A DNA stretch of 64,000 nt from Qipengyuania soli (GCF_015529805.1 NZ_CP064654.1:2542001-2606000), one strand, 5' to 3'. Counted from the first letter of the stretch, positions 36,219-44,750 are shown. The notes: generated by a model from the sequence alone, not told the origin. Made by a program: numbers and translations.

Positions 36219-36698
36219 TCAGGACTTCTTGCCGGCGATGCGGGCGATCTCGGCCTTGACCAGTTCCTCGACCATGGCGGGAAGATTGTCATCGAGCCAT
36301 TGCGCCAGCATCGGGCGAAGCATTTCGCGCACCAGTCCTTCGAGCGATGTTTCGCCGGAACGGACGATCTGCGGCGCCTTGCCGGGCTGCGCGAGCATGG
36401 CGAGGGCGGCAAAGTTCTGCCGCATCGCTTCGCGCGTGTCGCCGCGGGTGAGGGCGTCCTCGTCATCCGCCGCGTCGGCACATTCAGGTTCGGCGTGCGC
36501 GTGCTCCATCGCGTAGTCGGAATCGAGTTCCAGGACCTCGATGGCCTCCTCCTCGTCGGCAGGTTCGACGACGTCTTCGCGCTCCGCGGTTGCGCGACGA
36601 CGGCGTTCGGCGATCATGCCGTCGCGATTGTCGCGCGCAATGACCTTCTTGATCGAGTCAAGGATCTCTTCGACCGACGGTTCACCCGGTTGCTGCAT
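36219..36698 (-). CDS. popZ: DUF2497 protein, PopZ-type polar organiser (159 aa)
   Basis: The N-terminus PSVEEILDSIKKVIARDN and the C-terminal helix block LEGLVREMLRPMLAQWLDDNLPAMVEELV are the two conserved parts of DUF2497. The middle is acidic and low in order (DEEEAIEVLELDSD, PECADAADDEDA). In Caulobacter, PopZ forms a polar condensate that anchors ParB-parS. The order pcm-tolC-popZ here matches other alphaproteobacteria, where valS usually follows; here an S9 peptidase gene follows. Function in this organism is inferred. Confidence 0.8.
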   Translation of the reverse strand: MQQPGEPSVEEILDSIKKVIARDNRDGMIAERRRRATAEREDVVEPADEEEAIEVLELDSDYAMEHAHAEPECADAADDEDALTRGDTREAMRQNFAALAMLAQPGKAPQIVRSGETSLEGLVREMLRPMLAQWLDDNLPAMVEELVKAEIARIAGKKS

Positions 36699-36750
36699 CG
36701 TGCCTCACTGCCCCTGTCCCGAATCGGGACCACCGATTCGCCTGAAGCCC

Positions 36751-38232
36751 TCAATAACCGGTTTGCGAAGTGATTTCATCCTCTTCCGGGACGTCGGCAT
36801 TCGGTGCAGGCACGTCGACCGTGCGCGTGGACTGCACTTCGGGGTCGGATTCGCTCTCCCAATCGAACCACTTGCCCTTGACCCGGTCGTAGTTCGTGGC
36901 CGGATCGTAGAGGATGCCTTCGCCGACGAACCCGAGATCGCGAGCCTCTGCCCGGCCCATGGCTGCGAGCAGCGAGAAGCCGGCGACGTAGGCATTGCGG
37001 CGCGCGGTAACGAGCTGGACCTGCGAGCGCAGCAATTCCTGTTCTGCATTGAGCACGTCGAGGATGGTACGATTGCCGATCGAGTTCTCGGCCCGCACGC
37101 CTTCGAGGCTTAGCGATGCCGAATCGACGGCGACCTGGCTGCTTTCGATGATTGCGAGGGCTGCCTTCCAGCTCGACCATGCGGCCCGGACTTGCGCGAT
37201 GACATCACGTTCGGTGGCGACCACCTGCTCGAGAGCAGCGGCCGAGCGGGCCTGCGCCTGGCGTTCGAGCGCTGCGGGCAAGCCGCCCTGGAACAGCGGC
37301 AGGCGTAGCGAGACGCCGACCTGGCCGTCACGCCCCGATTGCGAAGGCGCTGCAGTACCATCGGCCAGGCGCAGCGAGTTGAGCGTATTCTGGTAATCGT
37401 AGCCCGCGAATACCGAAACGCGGGGCAGGCGGCCCGATCCGGCAACGTCGATATCGTATTCCGACGCCCGCGCACGCTCCTTGGCGGCAATGAGATCGGG
37501 GTTGTTTTCGAGCGCCACATCGACTGCCGAATCGACGTCTGACGGAAGGTTCGGCAGTGGCGGCGGCGGCTGGAGGTTGTCGGGAGCCTTGCCGACAAGC
37601 GCAATGTAGTTCTCGCGCGCGCTGATGAGGTTGGCCTGCGCGCTGCGCAGATCGCCCTGGGCGAGGGCGAGGCGTGACTGCGATTGCGCCACGTCGGTGC
37701 GCGTGAGGTCACCGATCTCGAACCGGTCGCTGGTCGCTTGCAGGTTTACACCCAGCACGTCGACCTGGTTGGACGAGAGCGCCACTACTGCCTGGCCTCG
37801 CAGCACATCCATGTAGGCGGCAACAACCTGGGTGAATATCGCGCTTTCCGTTCCTCGGAGGTCGGCCTGGCCCGACTCTACACGGTTCTCGGCGGCCTTG
37901 ATCGAATTGCGGACCGCGCCACCGGAATAGATCGGCACGCCAAGGTCGACGCCAGCGCTGAAGAGGCGGTCGGGACCGTTCGGCGAAGCGCCCTCGACAA
38001 TCTCCGTGTAAGTCGCAGTGCTCGAGACATTTGGTCGGCCCGCGCTCTTCTCGATGACGACGCTCTCATCGGTTGCGCGCTGCCCTGCGCGTGCTGCAAG
38101 CAGGAGAGGGTTATGCAGGTATGCTTCGGTGAGCGCTTCCTGCAGCGTGTCGGCGGATGCCGGCACGGCAAGAACGCATCCGGCAAGCGCAGTGGTTACT
38201 GCCAGCCGACGGGCGACGCCGTTCAATCGCAT
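36751..38232 (-). CDS. TolC family outer membrane protein (493 aa)
   Basis: An outer-membrane efflux or type I secretion channel. The signal peptide ends near VPASA; DTLQEALTEAYLHNPLLLAARA opens the first of the two internally repeated OEP domains. VVAAYMDVLRGQAVVALS and the second-half IAQVRAAWSSWKAAL mark the coiled-coil helices. The start ATG follows the upstream stop directly (TGAATG). No membrane-fusion or inner-membrane pump gene is adjacent. Confidence 0.9.
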   Translation of the reverse strand: MRLNGVARRLAVTTALAGCVLAVPASADTLQEALTEAYLHNPLLLAARAGQRATDESVVIEKSAGRPNVSSTATYTEIVEGASPNGPDRLFSAGVDLGVPIYSGGAVRNSIKAAENRVESGQADLRGTESAIFTQVVAAYMDVLRGQAVVALSSNQVDVLGVNLQATSDRFEIGDLTRTDVAQSQSRLALAQGDLRSAQANLISARENYIALVGKAPDNLQPPPPLPNLPSDVDSAVDVALENNPDLIAAKERARASEYDIDVAGSGRLPRVSVFAGYDYQNTLNSLRLADGTAAPSQSGRDGQVGVSLRLPLFQGGLPAALERQAQARSAAALEQVVATERDVIAQVRAAWSSWKAALAIIESSQVAVDSASLSLEGVRAENSIGNRTILDVLNAEQELLRSQVQLVTARRNAYVAGFSLLAAMGRAEARDLGFVGEGILYDPATNYDRVKGKWFDWESESDPEVQSTRTVDVPAPNADVPEEDEITSQTGY

Positions 38233-38832
38233 TCAGAAACTCCAGCTAGCGGGCCGGTCGAACTGGTGCAGCCGCGGCACGCCGATTTCGGCAAGAGGCA
38301 GCAGTGCCAGCGACCCTGCGGCCTTGCGGCCCGTGGCGAGGCGCGTGACACCGTTCTCAACCAGACCTGTCACGATGCGGCCGCCTTCGGCGACCAGTTT
38401 GGCAATGGCAGCGGGGAGGTGTTCAACCGCCCCGTCGATAAGGACAAGGCTGTAGGCCCCCTTCTTGCGGCCACCCAGCGCCTCTTCGGGATCCATGGAA
38501 CGCAGCGAACCGACCAGTGGCTCCACAAGCGCAGCGAGGTAACCGCTGCCACCGACGATAACGAGCACATCGTCACCGGAATTGGGCTGGGCTTCCGCAA
38601 GCATCATCCCGTGGAACAGCGGGGACGGCAGCGCCTTGCCTTTGCCAAGCCGGATTGCGCGGTCGGTATAGGCGGTGCTTCGCAGCGCTTCGGGCACGAA
38701 GTCCTCGCGGGCGACGGTGCCCATGCGTTCGAGAACGAAGGCTTCGTTGACTCCGCTGGTGCGAAGCTGGCTATCGATCATCGCGCGGCGTGCGGCGGCA
38801 AAATCGGACGTGGGGGCGAGGGTCGTGGTCAT
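38233..38832 (-). CDS. Protein-L-isoaspartate O-methyltransferase-like protein, divergent (199 aa)
   Basis: ARRAMIDSQLRTSGV, VAREDFVPEALRSTAYTD and DVLVIVGGSGYLAALVEPL align with PIMT proteins. The SAM loop reads VLVIVGGSGY where active enzymes have VLEIGTGSGY, and the substrate loop TISQP is replaced by ALPSP. Catalytic activity is therefore doubtful. ATG 38832 (MTTTLAP) is chosen; a GTG at 38844 is possible. It is directly fused by position to tolC, as in many alphaproteobacteria. An envelope or regulatory role is inference. Confidence 0.75.
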   Translation of the reverse strand: MTTTLAPTSDFAAARRAMIDSQLRTSGVNEAFVLERMGTVAREDFVPEALRSTAYTDRAIRLGKGKALPSPLFHGMMLAEAQPNSGDDVLVIVGGSGYLAALVEPLVGSLRSMDPEEALGGRKKGAYSLVLIDGAVEHLPAAIAKLVAEGGRIVTGLVENGVTRLATGRKAAGSLALLPLAEIGVPRLHQFDRPASWSF

Positions 38833-38873
38833 GGTCTCTTGCACTGTATTATTCTAATAACACGCTAGGTCAA

Positions 38874-38897
38874 GCTTGCGTTGCTTTAAGCGCAAGC
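38874..38897. promoter_or_regulatory. Dyad symmetry between the PIMT-like gene and fumA
   Basis: GCTTGCG (38874-38880) and CGCAAGC (38891-38897) are perfect inverted arms 10 bp apart, and the smaller palindrome GCTTTAAGC (38883-38891) starts between them and shares the first base of the right arm. TTGACC boxes lie on both sides (38870-38875 reverse, 38917-38922 forward), so a regulator here could control both divergent genes. Confidence 0.4.
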
Positions 38898-38980
38898 GCC
38901 CTTGTGTCCAAGCGCTTTGACCAATGGCGGCAATCGTGACTAGGGAGGAGCGCAAATCTGCAACAAGGGAATGCGCCGCG

Positions 38981-40507
38981 ATGAGCGACATGGTGACCAT
39001 CAGCGAAGACGACCTGATCGAGAGCGTCGCCGACGCACTGCAATACATCTCCTATTACCATCCGATGGATTACATCCGCGCCTTGGGCGAGGCCTATGAG
39101 GCGGAGAAAGGCCCGGCGGCGAAGGATGCGATCGCGCAGATCCTCACCAACAGCCGCATGTGCGCAGAGGGGCATCGGCCGATTTGCCAGGACACGGGCA
39201 TCGTCAACGTCTTCGTGAAGTGGGGCCAGAATTGCCGACTGGGTTCGGACAAGTCGCTGCAGGAGGTTGTCGATGAGGGTGTACGCCGCGCCTACAACCA
39301 TCCGGACAACAAGCTGCGCGCCTCGATCCTTGCAGATCCCGCCTTTACCCGCCGCAACACGCGCGACAACACACCGAGCGTTCTTTCTGTTGAGATGGTC
39401 CCGGGCAACACCGTCAGCATCGACGTTGCGGCCAAGGGCGGCGGCAGCGAGAACAAGTCGAAATTCAAGATGATGAACCCCAGCGACAATATCGTCGAAT
39501 GGGTGGTCGAGCAGATTCCCTCGATGGGCGCCGGCTGGTGCCCGCCGGGCATGCTCGGCATCGGCATCGGCGGGACGGCCGAACACTGCATGAAGCTCGC
39601 CAAGCTCTCGCTGATGGACCCGATCGACATGGGCCAGTTGAAGGCACGTGGTGCAGAGACCGATATCGAGCAGTTGCGCATCGACATCTTCGATGCCGTC
39701 AATGCCATGGGTGTCGGCGCACAGGGGCTGGGCGGCTTGTCCACTGTGCTCGACGTCAAGATCCTCGACGCACCCTGCCATGCGGCGGGCAAGCCGATCG
39801 CGATGATTCCCAATTGCGCGGCGACGCGCCATGCGCATTTCACGCTGGACGGAAGTGGTCCGGCCTATCTCGACCCGCCCAACATCGCCGAATATCCGCA
39901 GGTCACCTGGCAACCTGATGCGGCTGCGAAGCGGGTCGACCTCGACAACCTTACTCCGGAAGAAGTGGCCAGTTGGCAGGACGGTGACCGCTTGCTGCTG
40001 TCGGGCAAGATGCTCACCGGGCGCGATGCGGCGCACAAGCGCATCAAGGACATGCTCGATGCGGGAGAGCAGCTGCCGGTCGATTTCAAGGGGCGTGCGA
40101 TCTACTATGTCGGCCCGGTCGACCCCGTGATGGGTGAAGTTGTCGGCCCTGCCGGACCGACTACGGCCACCCGCATGGACAAGTTCACCGAGATGATGCT
40201 CGACCTCGGGCTGCTTGCGATGATCGGCAAGGCCGAGCGCGGCCACAATGCGGTCGAGGTGATCAGTCGTTTCAAGGTCGCCTACCTGATGGCGACCGGT
40301 GGTGCGGCTTATCTCGTCAGCAGAGCGATCAAGGGTGCGCGGGTCGTGGCCTTCGAGGATCTCGGCATGGAAGCCATCTATGAGTTTGAGGTGCAAGACA
40401 TGCCGGTGACGGTGGCGGTCGATGCGCGGGGCAACAACGTCCACACGCTTGCGCCCGCCGAATGGCGCCGTCGTATCGCCGAAGGGGACTTCGAGCCCGC
40501 CGAATGA
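38981..40507 (+). CDS. fumA: Class I fumarate hydratase, [4Fe-4S] type (508 aa)
   Basis: Interconverts fumarate and malate in the TCA cycle. RPICQDTGIVNVFVKWG, KGGGSENKSKFKMMNP, GAGWCPPGMLGIGIGGT and the C-terminal domain GPVDPVMGEVVGPAGPTTATRMD identify the single-chain class I enzyme. Three conserved cysteines that bind the oxygen-sensitive cluster are present, in ICQDTG, AGWCPP and PCHAAG or nearby. The ATG at 38981 has AAGGGA upstream. Fe-S dependence ties it to the suf system at the right end. Confidence 0.94.
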   Translation: MSDMVTISEDDLIESVADALQYISYYHPMDYIRALGEAYEAEKGPAAKDAIAQILTNSRMCAEGHRPICQDTGIVNVFVKWGQNCRLGSDKSLQEVVDEGVRRAYNHPDNKLRASILADPAFTRRNTRDNTPSVLSVEMVPGNTVSIDVAAKGGGSENKSKFKMMNPSDNIVEWVVEQIPSMGAGWCPPGMLGIGIGGTAEHCMKLAKLSLMDPIDMGQLKARGAETDIEQLRIDIFDAVNAMGVGAQGLGGLSTVLDVKILDAPCHAAGKPIAMIPNCAATRHAHFTLDGSGPAYLDPPNIAEYPQVTWQPDAAAKRVDLDNLTPEEVASWQDGDRLLLSGKMLTGRDAAHKRIKDMLDAGEQLPVDFKGRAIYYVGPVDPVMGEVVGPAGPTTATRMDKFTEMMLDLGLLAMIGKAERGHNAVEVISRFKVAYLMATGGAAYLVSRAIKGARVVAFEDLGMEAIYEFEVQDMPVTVAVDARGNNVHTLAPAEWRRRIAEGDFEPAE

Positions 40508-40587
40508 CGTTGCGCTCGACCAACCGCACAGGAATGTCGACCGCGGCTCTGGCAATCGGCGGGCACGAAGGGCAGAGCTAGGCTGTT

Positions 40588-41817
40588 TTGACGTTCGACC
40601 ACTCTCTTGCGGATTCTCCGGCGCGACTGACCCTTCGCACGGTTCTGATGTCGATCATCGGGCTGTGGCTGGCGTATTTCGTCATATTCACCTTGCGCGG
40701 GTTCATTGTCGGCCTCGACATCCAGCCCGACTTGCTGATGCGCCGTGGCCTCGTGGTTGCTGGCGGTGTGGTTGCGACCGTGCTGTTATGGATGGTCCTG
40801 CGGCTCTTCGATCATCGCTCGCTGGCGCTCCAGATCAGTGCGGCGGTGCTCTTGGCCCTGCCGACATCCATGCTGATCGCGCAGATCAACAAGGCGGTTT
40901 TCGCCGACGTGCAGGACAAGCTGGAAAGCAAGATTGCGGCCGAACGCGGCTTCTCGCTCAAGCGTGACGAAGCGGGCAATATCATCATCGAGGCGCCGAC
41001 ACCGGGCAGCGGAGAGTTCGACGATTCGCTCAGGCCGACCTCCCCTGTCCTCGGCAAGGTGGTCCTGCCGGGCGAAACCACACGCGATCAATGGCTGAGG
41101 CTGATCGAGCTGGCGTTGAGCCAGTACTTCCTGCTGCTGGCATGGGCGGCGATCTACTTTGCATTGCTTGCCGGCGCGCGGGCGCGCGAGGCCGAGCGGC
41201 GTGGCGAGCGATTCCGTTCGGCCGCCAAGGCCGCAGAGCTGCGTTCGCTGCGCTACCAGGTCAATCCGCACTTCCTCTTCAACACGCTCAATTCGCTGAG
41301 CGCCTTGGTGATGACGGGCAGGGCCGACCGCGCGGAGCAGATGATCCAGACCATCTCGCGCTTCTATCGCCACAGCCTGGCCGATGATTCGACCGGAGAA
41401 GTGACGCTTGCCGATGAGATCGACCTGCAGGAACACTACCTCGAGATCGAAGCAGTGCGTTTTCCCGAGCGCCTGCGCGTAAGGGTCGATCTTCCGCCGG
41501 AACTTGCGAATTACAAGGTGCCGGGCATGATCCTGCAACCGCTGGTCGAGAACTCGGTCAAATACGGCGTTTCGGCCAGCGCGAAGCCGGTTACCGTTTC
41601 GATCGTTGCTCGCGAGGAATACGGAAGGCTCGTGCTGCGGGTCAGCGATGACGGCCCCGGAGTGCCAGCTGGCCAGTCGGGCGGCTTCGGCATCGGGCTA
41701 GCGAACGTGCGCGACCGGCTCGAGGCGCGTTTCGGCAACGAGGCGACCGTCACTTCCGGCCCGGCTTTGCAGGGTTACGAAACCGAACTGAGATTGCCTT
41801 TGGTGAAACATGGCTGA
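40588..41817 (+). CDS. LytS-type sensor histidine kinase (409 aa)
   Basis: Four hydrophobic segments lie in the first 200 residues (for example MSIIGLWLAYFVIFTLRGF and LILALSQYFLLLAWAAIYFALLA-like stretches). The His_kinase domain has the phospho-acceptor in LRYQVNPHFLFNTLNSLSAL. The HATPase part shows LVENSVKYGVS, SDDGPGVPAG and GIGLANVRDRLEARFG. The start is probably TTG at 40588, since no ATG upstream of the first helix is in frame; ATG 40648 would cut into it. The stop overlaps the response regulator start by 8 nt. The signal is unknown. Confidence 0.87.
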   Translation: MTFDHSLADSPARLTLRTVLMSIIGLWLAYFVIFTLRGFIVGLDIQPDLLMRRGLVVAGGVVATVLLWMVLRLFDHRSLALQISAAVLLALPTSMLIAQINKAVFADVQDKLESKIAAERGFSLKRDEAGNIIIEAPTPGSGEFDDSLRPTSPVLGKVVLPGETTRDQWLRLIELALSQYFLLLAWAAIYFALLAGARAREAERRGERFRSAAKAAELRSLRYQVNPHFLFNTLNSLSALVMTGRADRAEQMIQTISRFYRHSLADDSTGEVTLADEIDLQEHYLEIEAVRFPERLRVRVDLPPELANYKVPGMILQPLVENSVKYGVSASAKPVTVSIVAREEYGRLVLRVSDDGPGVPAGQSGGFGIGLANVRDRLEARFGNEATVTSGPALQGYETELRLPLVKHG

Positions 41818-42559
41818 GGAAACTGCCGAAAAACTGCGCACCCTTATCGTCGACGACGAACCGCTTGCGGTTGAGCGCATGCAAGTCATTTGCTCGAAAC
41901 TGGACGACCTTGCCGTCGTCGGTACTGCAAGTGACGGAGCGCAGGCGTTGCGCCTCATCGAGGCGCTGACGCCCGATCTTGTCCTGCTCGACATGACCAT
42001 GCCCGAGGTCGATGGTCTGTCGGTCGCCCGCAAGCTCGCCTCGCAAGCTGAGAGGCCTGCCGTCGTGTTCGTGACAGCGCACGATAACTACGCGGTCGAG
42101 GCCTTCGATCTCGATGCGGTCGACTATGTGTTGAAGCCCGTAAAGCCCGAACGCCTGGAACGCGCTATCAAAAGGGCCCTCGCACGGCGCGGCGAAGAGG
42201 GTCGCGAGGACAGCCGCTGGCTTGAGGAGCTGTGGATCCCGCATCGTTCGGAATTGATCCGAATTGCCACCTCCGAAGTCGGCCGCATCGATGCAGAGCG
42301 GGATTATGTCCGCCTTCATGTCGGTGATGGCGATGATGCGCGCACGTACCTCCTGCTCCAGACAATTGCAGGCCTGGAGAAGCGTCTCGATCCTGCAAAG
42401 TTCATCCGCATCCACCGCTCCACTATCCTTCGGCGTGATCGCATTACCGGTCTCAGGCATGATGGTCTTGGGGTATGGTCGGTCGAGATGGAGGATGGCG
42501 AGGCATTGCGCATCGGCCGTACTTACCTTCCCAAGGTGAAGGCGATGGCCGGGCGCTAG
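41810..42559 (+). CDS. LytTR family response regulator (249 aa)
   Basis: The receiver domain has the acidic pocket in LIVDDEP, the phosphorylated Asp in LVLLDMTMPEVDG and the Lys in DYVLKPVKPERLE. The C-terminal LytTR DNA-binding domain reads IDAERDYVRLHVGD and FIRIHRSTILRRDRITGL. It is the partner of the overlapping histidine kinase. Target genes are unknown, but the downstream urcA genes read the other way. Confidence 0.92.
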   Translation: MAEETAEKLRTLIVDDEPLAVERMQVICSKLDDLAVVGTASDGAQALRLIEALTPDLVLLDMTMPEVDGLSVARKLASQAERPAVVFVTAHDNYAVEAFDLDAVDYVLKPVKPERLERAIKRALARRGEEGREDSRWLEELWIPHRSELIRIATSEVGRIDAERDYVRLHVGDGDDARTYLLLQTIAGLEKRLDPAKFIRIHRSTILRRDRITGLRHDGLGVWSVEMEDGEALRIGRTYLPKVKAMAGR

Positions 42560-42601
42560 GTTCGCGCCGTCATCTTTTCTCACGACAATTCCAAAAAGAA
42601 T

Positions 42602-42635
42602 GGCCCCGGCCGGGGGACTGCGTCCGGCCGGGGCC
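42602..42635 (-). terminator. Terminator after the first urcA gene
   Basis: A 12-bp perfect stem (42602-42613 with 42624-42635) is followed, in the leftward direction, by ATTCTTTTT. It ends leftward transcription and lies between the convergent response regulator and urcA stops. Confidence 0.82.
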
Positions 42636-42659
42636 AAGGCCCTAAGCGGGGACTGGGGG

Positions 42660-42953
42660 TCAACCGCCCGAGGTGCGCTGCTCTGTGACAGCTGCGATGT
42701 TGGACCGTGCGCGCTCCATGGCCGCGCGGTAGCAGCGGTGCTTGTCGGCGCGTGAAGAGATGGAACGCATGTTCGAAGTGCCATAGCCACACACGACCCG
42801 CGCCGCCGAGCGGACCCTTGTGTCGAGCGCGGCCTGACCTTCAACGTGGGAAAGGTCGAGGTCCCTGTAGGCGACGCGCATTTCGCGGGCGGCGGAGGGA
42901 GATGCCGAGATGGCGAGGCTGGCTGCGGCAAGTGCAATGATGGGGGATTTCAT
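42660..42953 (-). CDS. UrcA family protein 1 (97 aa)
   Basis: The signal peptide ends near SPSAA. The mature part starts REMRVAYRDLDLSHVEGQAAL and carries the UrcA pattern RVRSAARVVCGYG...RADKHRCYRAAMERA with two conserved cysteines likely forming a disulfide. UrcA proteins are small periplasmic proteins of sphingomonads with unknown function. A paralogue of identical length lies 143 bp upstream on the same strand. Confidence 0.82.
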   Translation of the reverse strand: MKSPIIALAAASLAISASPSAAREMRVAYRDLDLSHVEGQAALDTRVRSAARVVCGYGTSNMRSISSRADKHRCYRAAMERARSNIAAVTEQRTSGG

Positions 42954-43096
42954 TTCTTGTCCTTCCTATTTGCTCGACAGCCCCAATGGTGAGTTAGTGT
43001 AGTAATACACAAAAGTGGAGGGCGCCTCGACCAACTGCTTGGATTGGCCGACGAAAATTGCCGCCCCGACGACACCGCCGAGGCGACTTCTGGCGA

Positions 43097-43390
43097 TCAG
43101 CCGCCCTTTTCGTTCTGCGCCGCTGCCGCGGCAAACTGCGCATGGGCTTTTGCCTTGGCCGCCTCGAAGCACTTTGCGGCCTGTTTGTCGCGAATGCGCG
43201 TCCCTACACGCGCTTCGTTGACGCCACACACTGAGCGGGCAGCGGCGTCGACGCGCTGGGCCAGCCGTGCCTGGCCTTCCGGGGTGGCAAGATTGAGGTC
43301 GGCAAAGGGGACGACCATAGTTTCGGCCTGGGAACTGGTAGCCGAAAGTGCGAGGCCTATCGCGGCGAGTGAGACAAGGGTCTTGGTCAT
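43097..43390 (-). CDS. UrcA family protein 2 (97 aa)
   Basis: The signal peptide ends near SSQA. VVPFADLNLATPEGQARLAQRVDAAARSVCGV...DKQAAKCFEAAKAKA carries the same two-cysteine pattern as the neighbour at 42660. GGAGGAAT precedes the ATG at 43388-43390. The leader contains a long perfect stem (43406-43456). The two genes look like an old tandem duplication. Confidence 0.82.
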   Translation of the reverse strand: MTKTLVSLAAIGLALSATSSQAETMVVPFADLNLATPEGQARLAQRVDAAARSVCGVNEARVGTRIRDKQAAKCFEAAKAKAHAQFAAAAAQNEKGG

Positions 43391-43405
43391 GGGATTCCTC
43401 CGGGT

Positions 43406-43456
43406 CTGCGGAGGGCCCGGTTTCGGGGGACTGGGTTCGTTAAGGACCCTCCGCAG
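43406..43456 (-). promoter_or_regulatory. Perfect 10-bp stem in the urcA-2 leader
   Basis: CTGCGGAGGG (43406-43415) and CCCTCCGCAG (43447-43456) are complementary and enclose 31 nt with a smaller CCCG/CGGG hairpin. On the reverse strand the stem lies immediately upstream of the GGAGGAAT ribosome-binding site. It may act in mRNA stability or translation control. Confidence 0.45.
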
Positions 43457-43590
43457 CACCAATATTGATTGGCTACACTTGTAGTCGCACGCTGGAATCG
43501 ACGGACGACACGTGCATTGGACGGGCCGCCGGGTTTGGCCGACGAAGCGTCATTGGCAATCGGCGGACGACGGGCCTATGCCACCGGTCG

Positions 43591-43857
43591 ATGGTCCTTG
43601 CGCTGCTCTTTGCTCTGGGCGTTGCCAATTTCGCGGTTCACAAGGCCGTGCTCGAAAGCGAACACCCCATGCTCGACGTTTTGCCGGGTCTTTTCCGACG
43701 CGGGGGCGGACGCATGTCTCTGCTCTTCGAGTTCGTCGTCTTGTTGTCGGCAATGATCATGACGGAGAATGGCTGGCCGGGAGCCGCTGTGCTGTACGCA
43801 TTCTACAGCCTGTTCAACCTGGTCGCGGGCTGGCTGGTTCTCGACGAGAGAATCTAA
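43591..43857 (+). CDS. Small membrane protein, unknown (88 aa)
   Basis: Three hydrophobic segments: VLALLFALGVANFAVHKAVL, SLLFEFVVLLSAMIM and AAVLYAFYSLFNLVAGWLVL. An inner-membrane location is likely. The ATG at 43591 is chosen; upstream codons look non-coding. It lies 38 bp before the lipid-kinase-like gene and may share its transcript. I do not recognise a named family. Confidence 0.68.
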   Translation: MVLALLFALGVANFAVHKAVLESEHPMLDVLPGLFRRGGGRMSLLFEFVVLLSAMIMTENGWPGAAVLYAFYSLFNLVAGWLVLDERI

Positions 43858-43895
43858 AGCGGGAACCGGTCACGTTCCTGCGTGCTTTTGGCAGC

Positions 43896-44750
43896 ATGGA
43901 AAACACGACGAACTGGCTGATCGTGAATGCGAAGAGCGGCAGCAACAGCGATGCTGCCGTAAAGGCCCTTTACGATGCCTGCGCCGAACGCGGTCTCTCG
44001 ATTGCGAAGCAGATCAGCTTCCCCGACGAAGATCTCCCCGATGCGAGAGCGCTGGAGTCGGCGAATGTCGCACGCCTATTCATCTTTACCGGCGACGGAA
44101 CCCTGAATGCCGCCATCACGAAGGTCGCGGGTTGGGGCGGCGAGGTCCTGGTTTTGCCCGGCGGGACCATGAATCTCCTGAGCGTGCGCCTGCATGGAGA
44201 GGACACCCCGCTCGAGGAAATTCTTGACCGTGTTGCTTGCGGAGCCGTCAAGCCGGTGCGCCCATTGATGGCGACTTGTGAGCAAGGGGAGGCGTTGGCG
44301 GGGCTGCTCGTCGGACCCGGCACGGCTTGGGTCAATGTTCGCGAGGCCATGCGCGACCTGGATGTCGCGGGGGTGGCCCAAGGCACTAGCGCGGCGGTTG
44401 CCGAAACCACGACCGGCCCGAAGGTTCGCCTGATCGAACCGGCGCGCGGCCATGAGGAAGGTTACCCTCTGATCGAAATAACCCCCAGCGATCGCGGCAT
44501 GCAGGTCGACGGCTATCGCTCTGACGGTGCCGGTGACTTGCTCCAGCAAGGATGGGCCCTCTTGCGTCGGCGCTTTCGCGAAGGTCCGCACGAGCGCTTG
44601 GGCATGCTCGACACGATGACGATAGAGAGCTGCGCGGGTGATCCGATCGAAGTCTTGATCGACGGCGAGCCCGCAACGCTCGGCCCGCGCGCAGAATTCT
44701 CGGTGGCACCATGCAAGGTCGATCTGCTAGCGACCGACCATGGCTTCTGA
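43896..44750 (+). CDS. Diacylglycerol kinase catalytic-domain protein (284 aa)
   Basis: WLIVNAKSGSN and the ATP-binding FTGDGTLNAAITKVAGW with VLVLPGGTMNLL are the DAGK/YegS/sphingosine-kinase catalytic signature. The C-terminal half with DGEPATLGPRAEFSV fits the family. It probably phosphorylates a lipid. The usual GGDGT appears as TGDGT, a small change. The ATG is at 43896. The stop overlaps the phosphoesterase gene by 11 nt. Confidence 0.84.
   Translation: MENTTNWLIVNAKSGSNSDAAVKALYDACAERGLSIAKQISFPDEDLPDARALESANVARLFIFTGDGTLNAAITKVAGWGGEVLVLPGGTMNLLSVRLHGEDTPLEEILDRVACGAVKPVRPLMATCEQGEALAGLLVGPGTAWVNVREAMRDLDVAGVAQGTSAAVAETTTGPKVRLIEPARGHEEGYPLIEITPSDRGMQVDGYRSDGAGDLLQQGWALLRRRFREGPHERLGMLDTMTIESCAGDPIEVLIDGEPATLGPRAEFSVAPCKVDLLATDHGF

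Noticed and set aside
38870-40555. Long antisense frame over fumA
   Set aside because: Mirror of a well-conserved fumarase gene and no ribosome-binding site.
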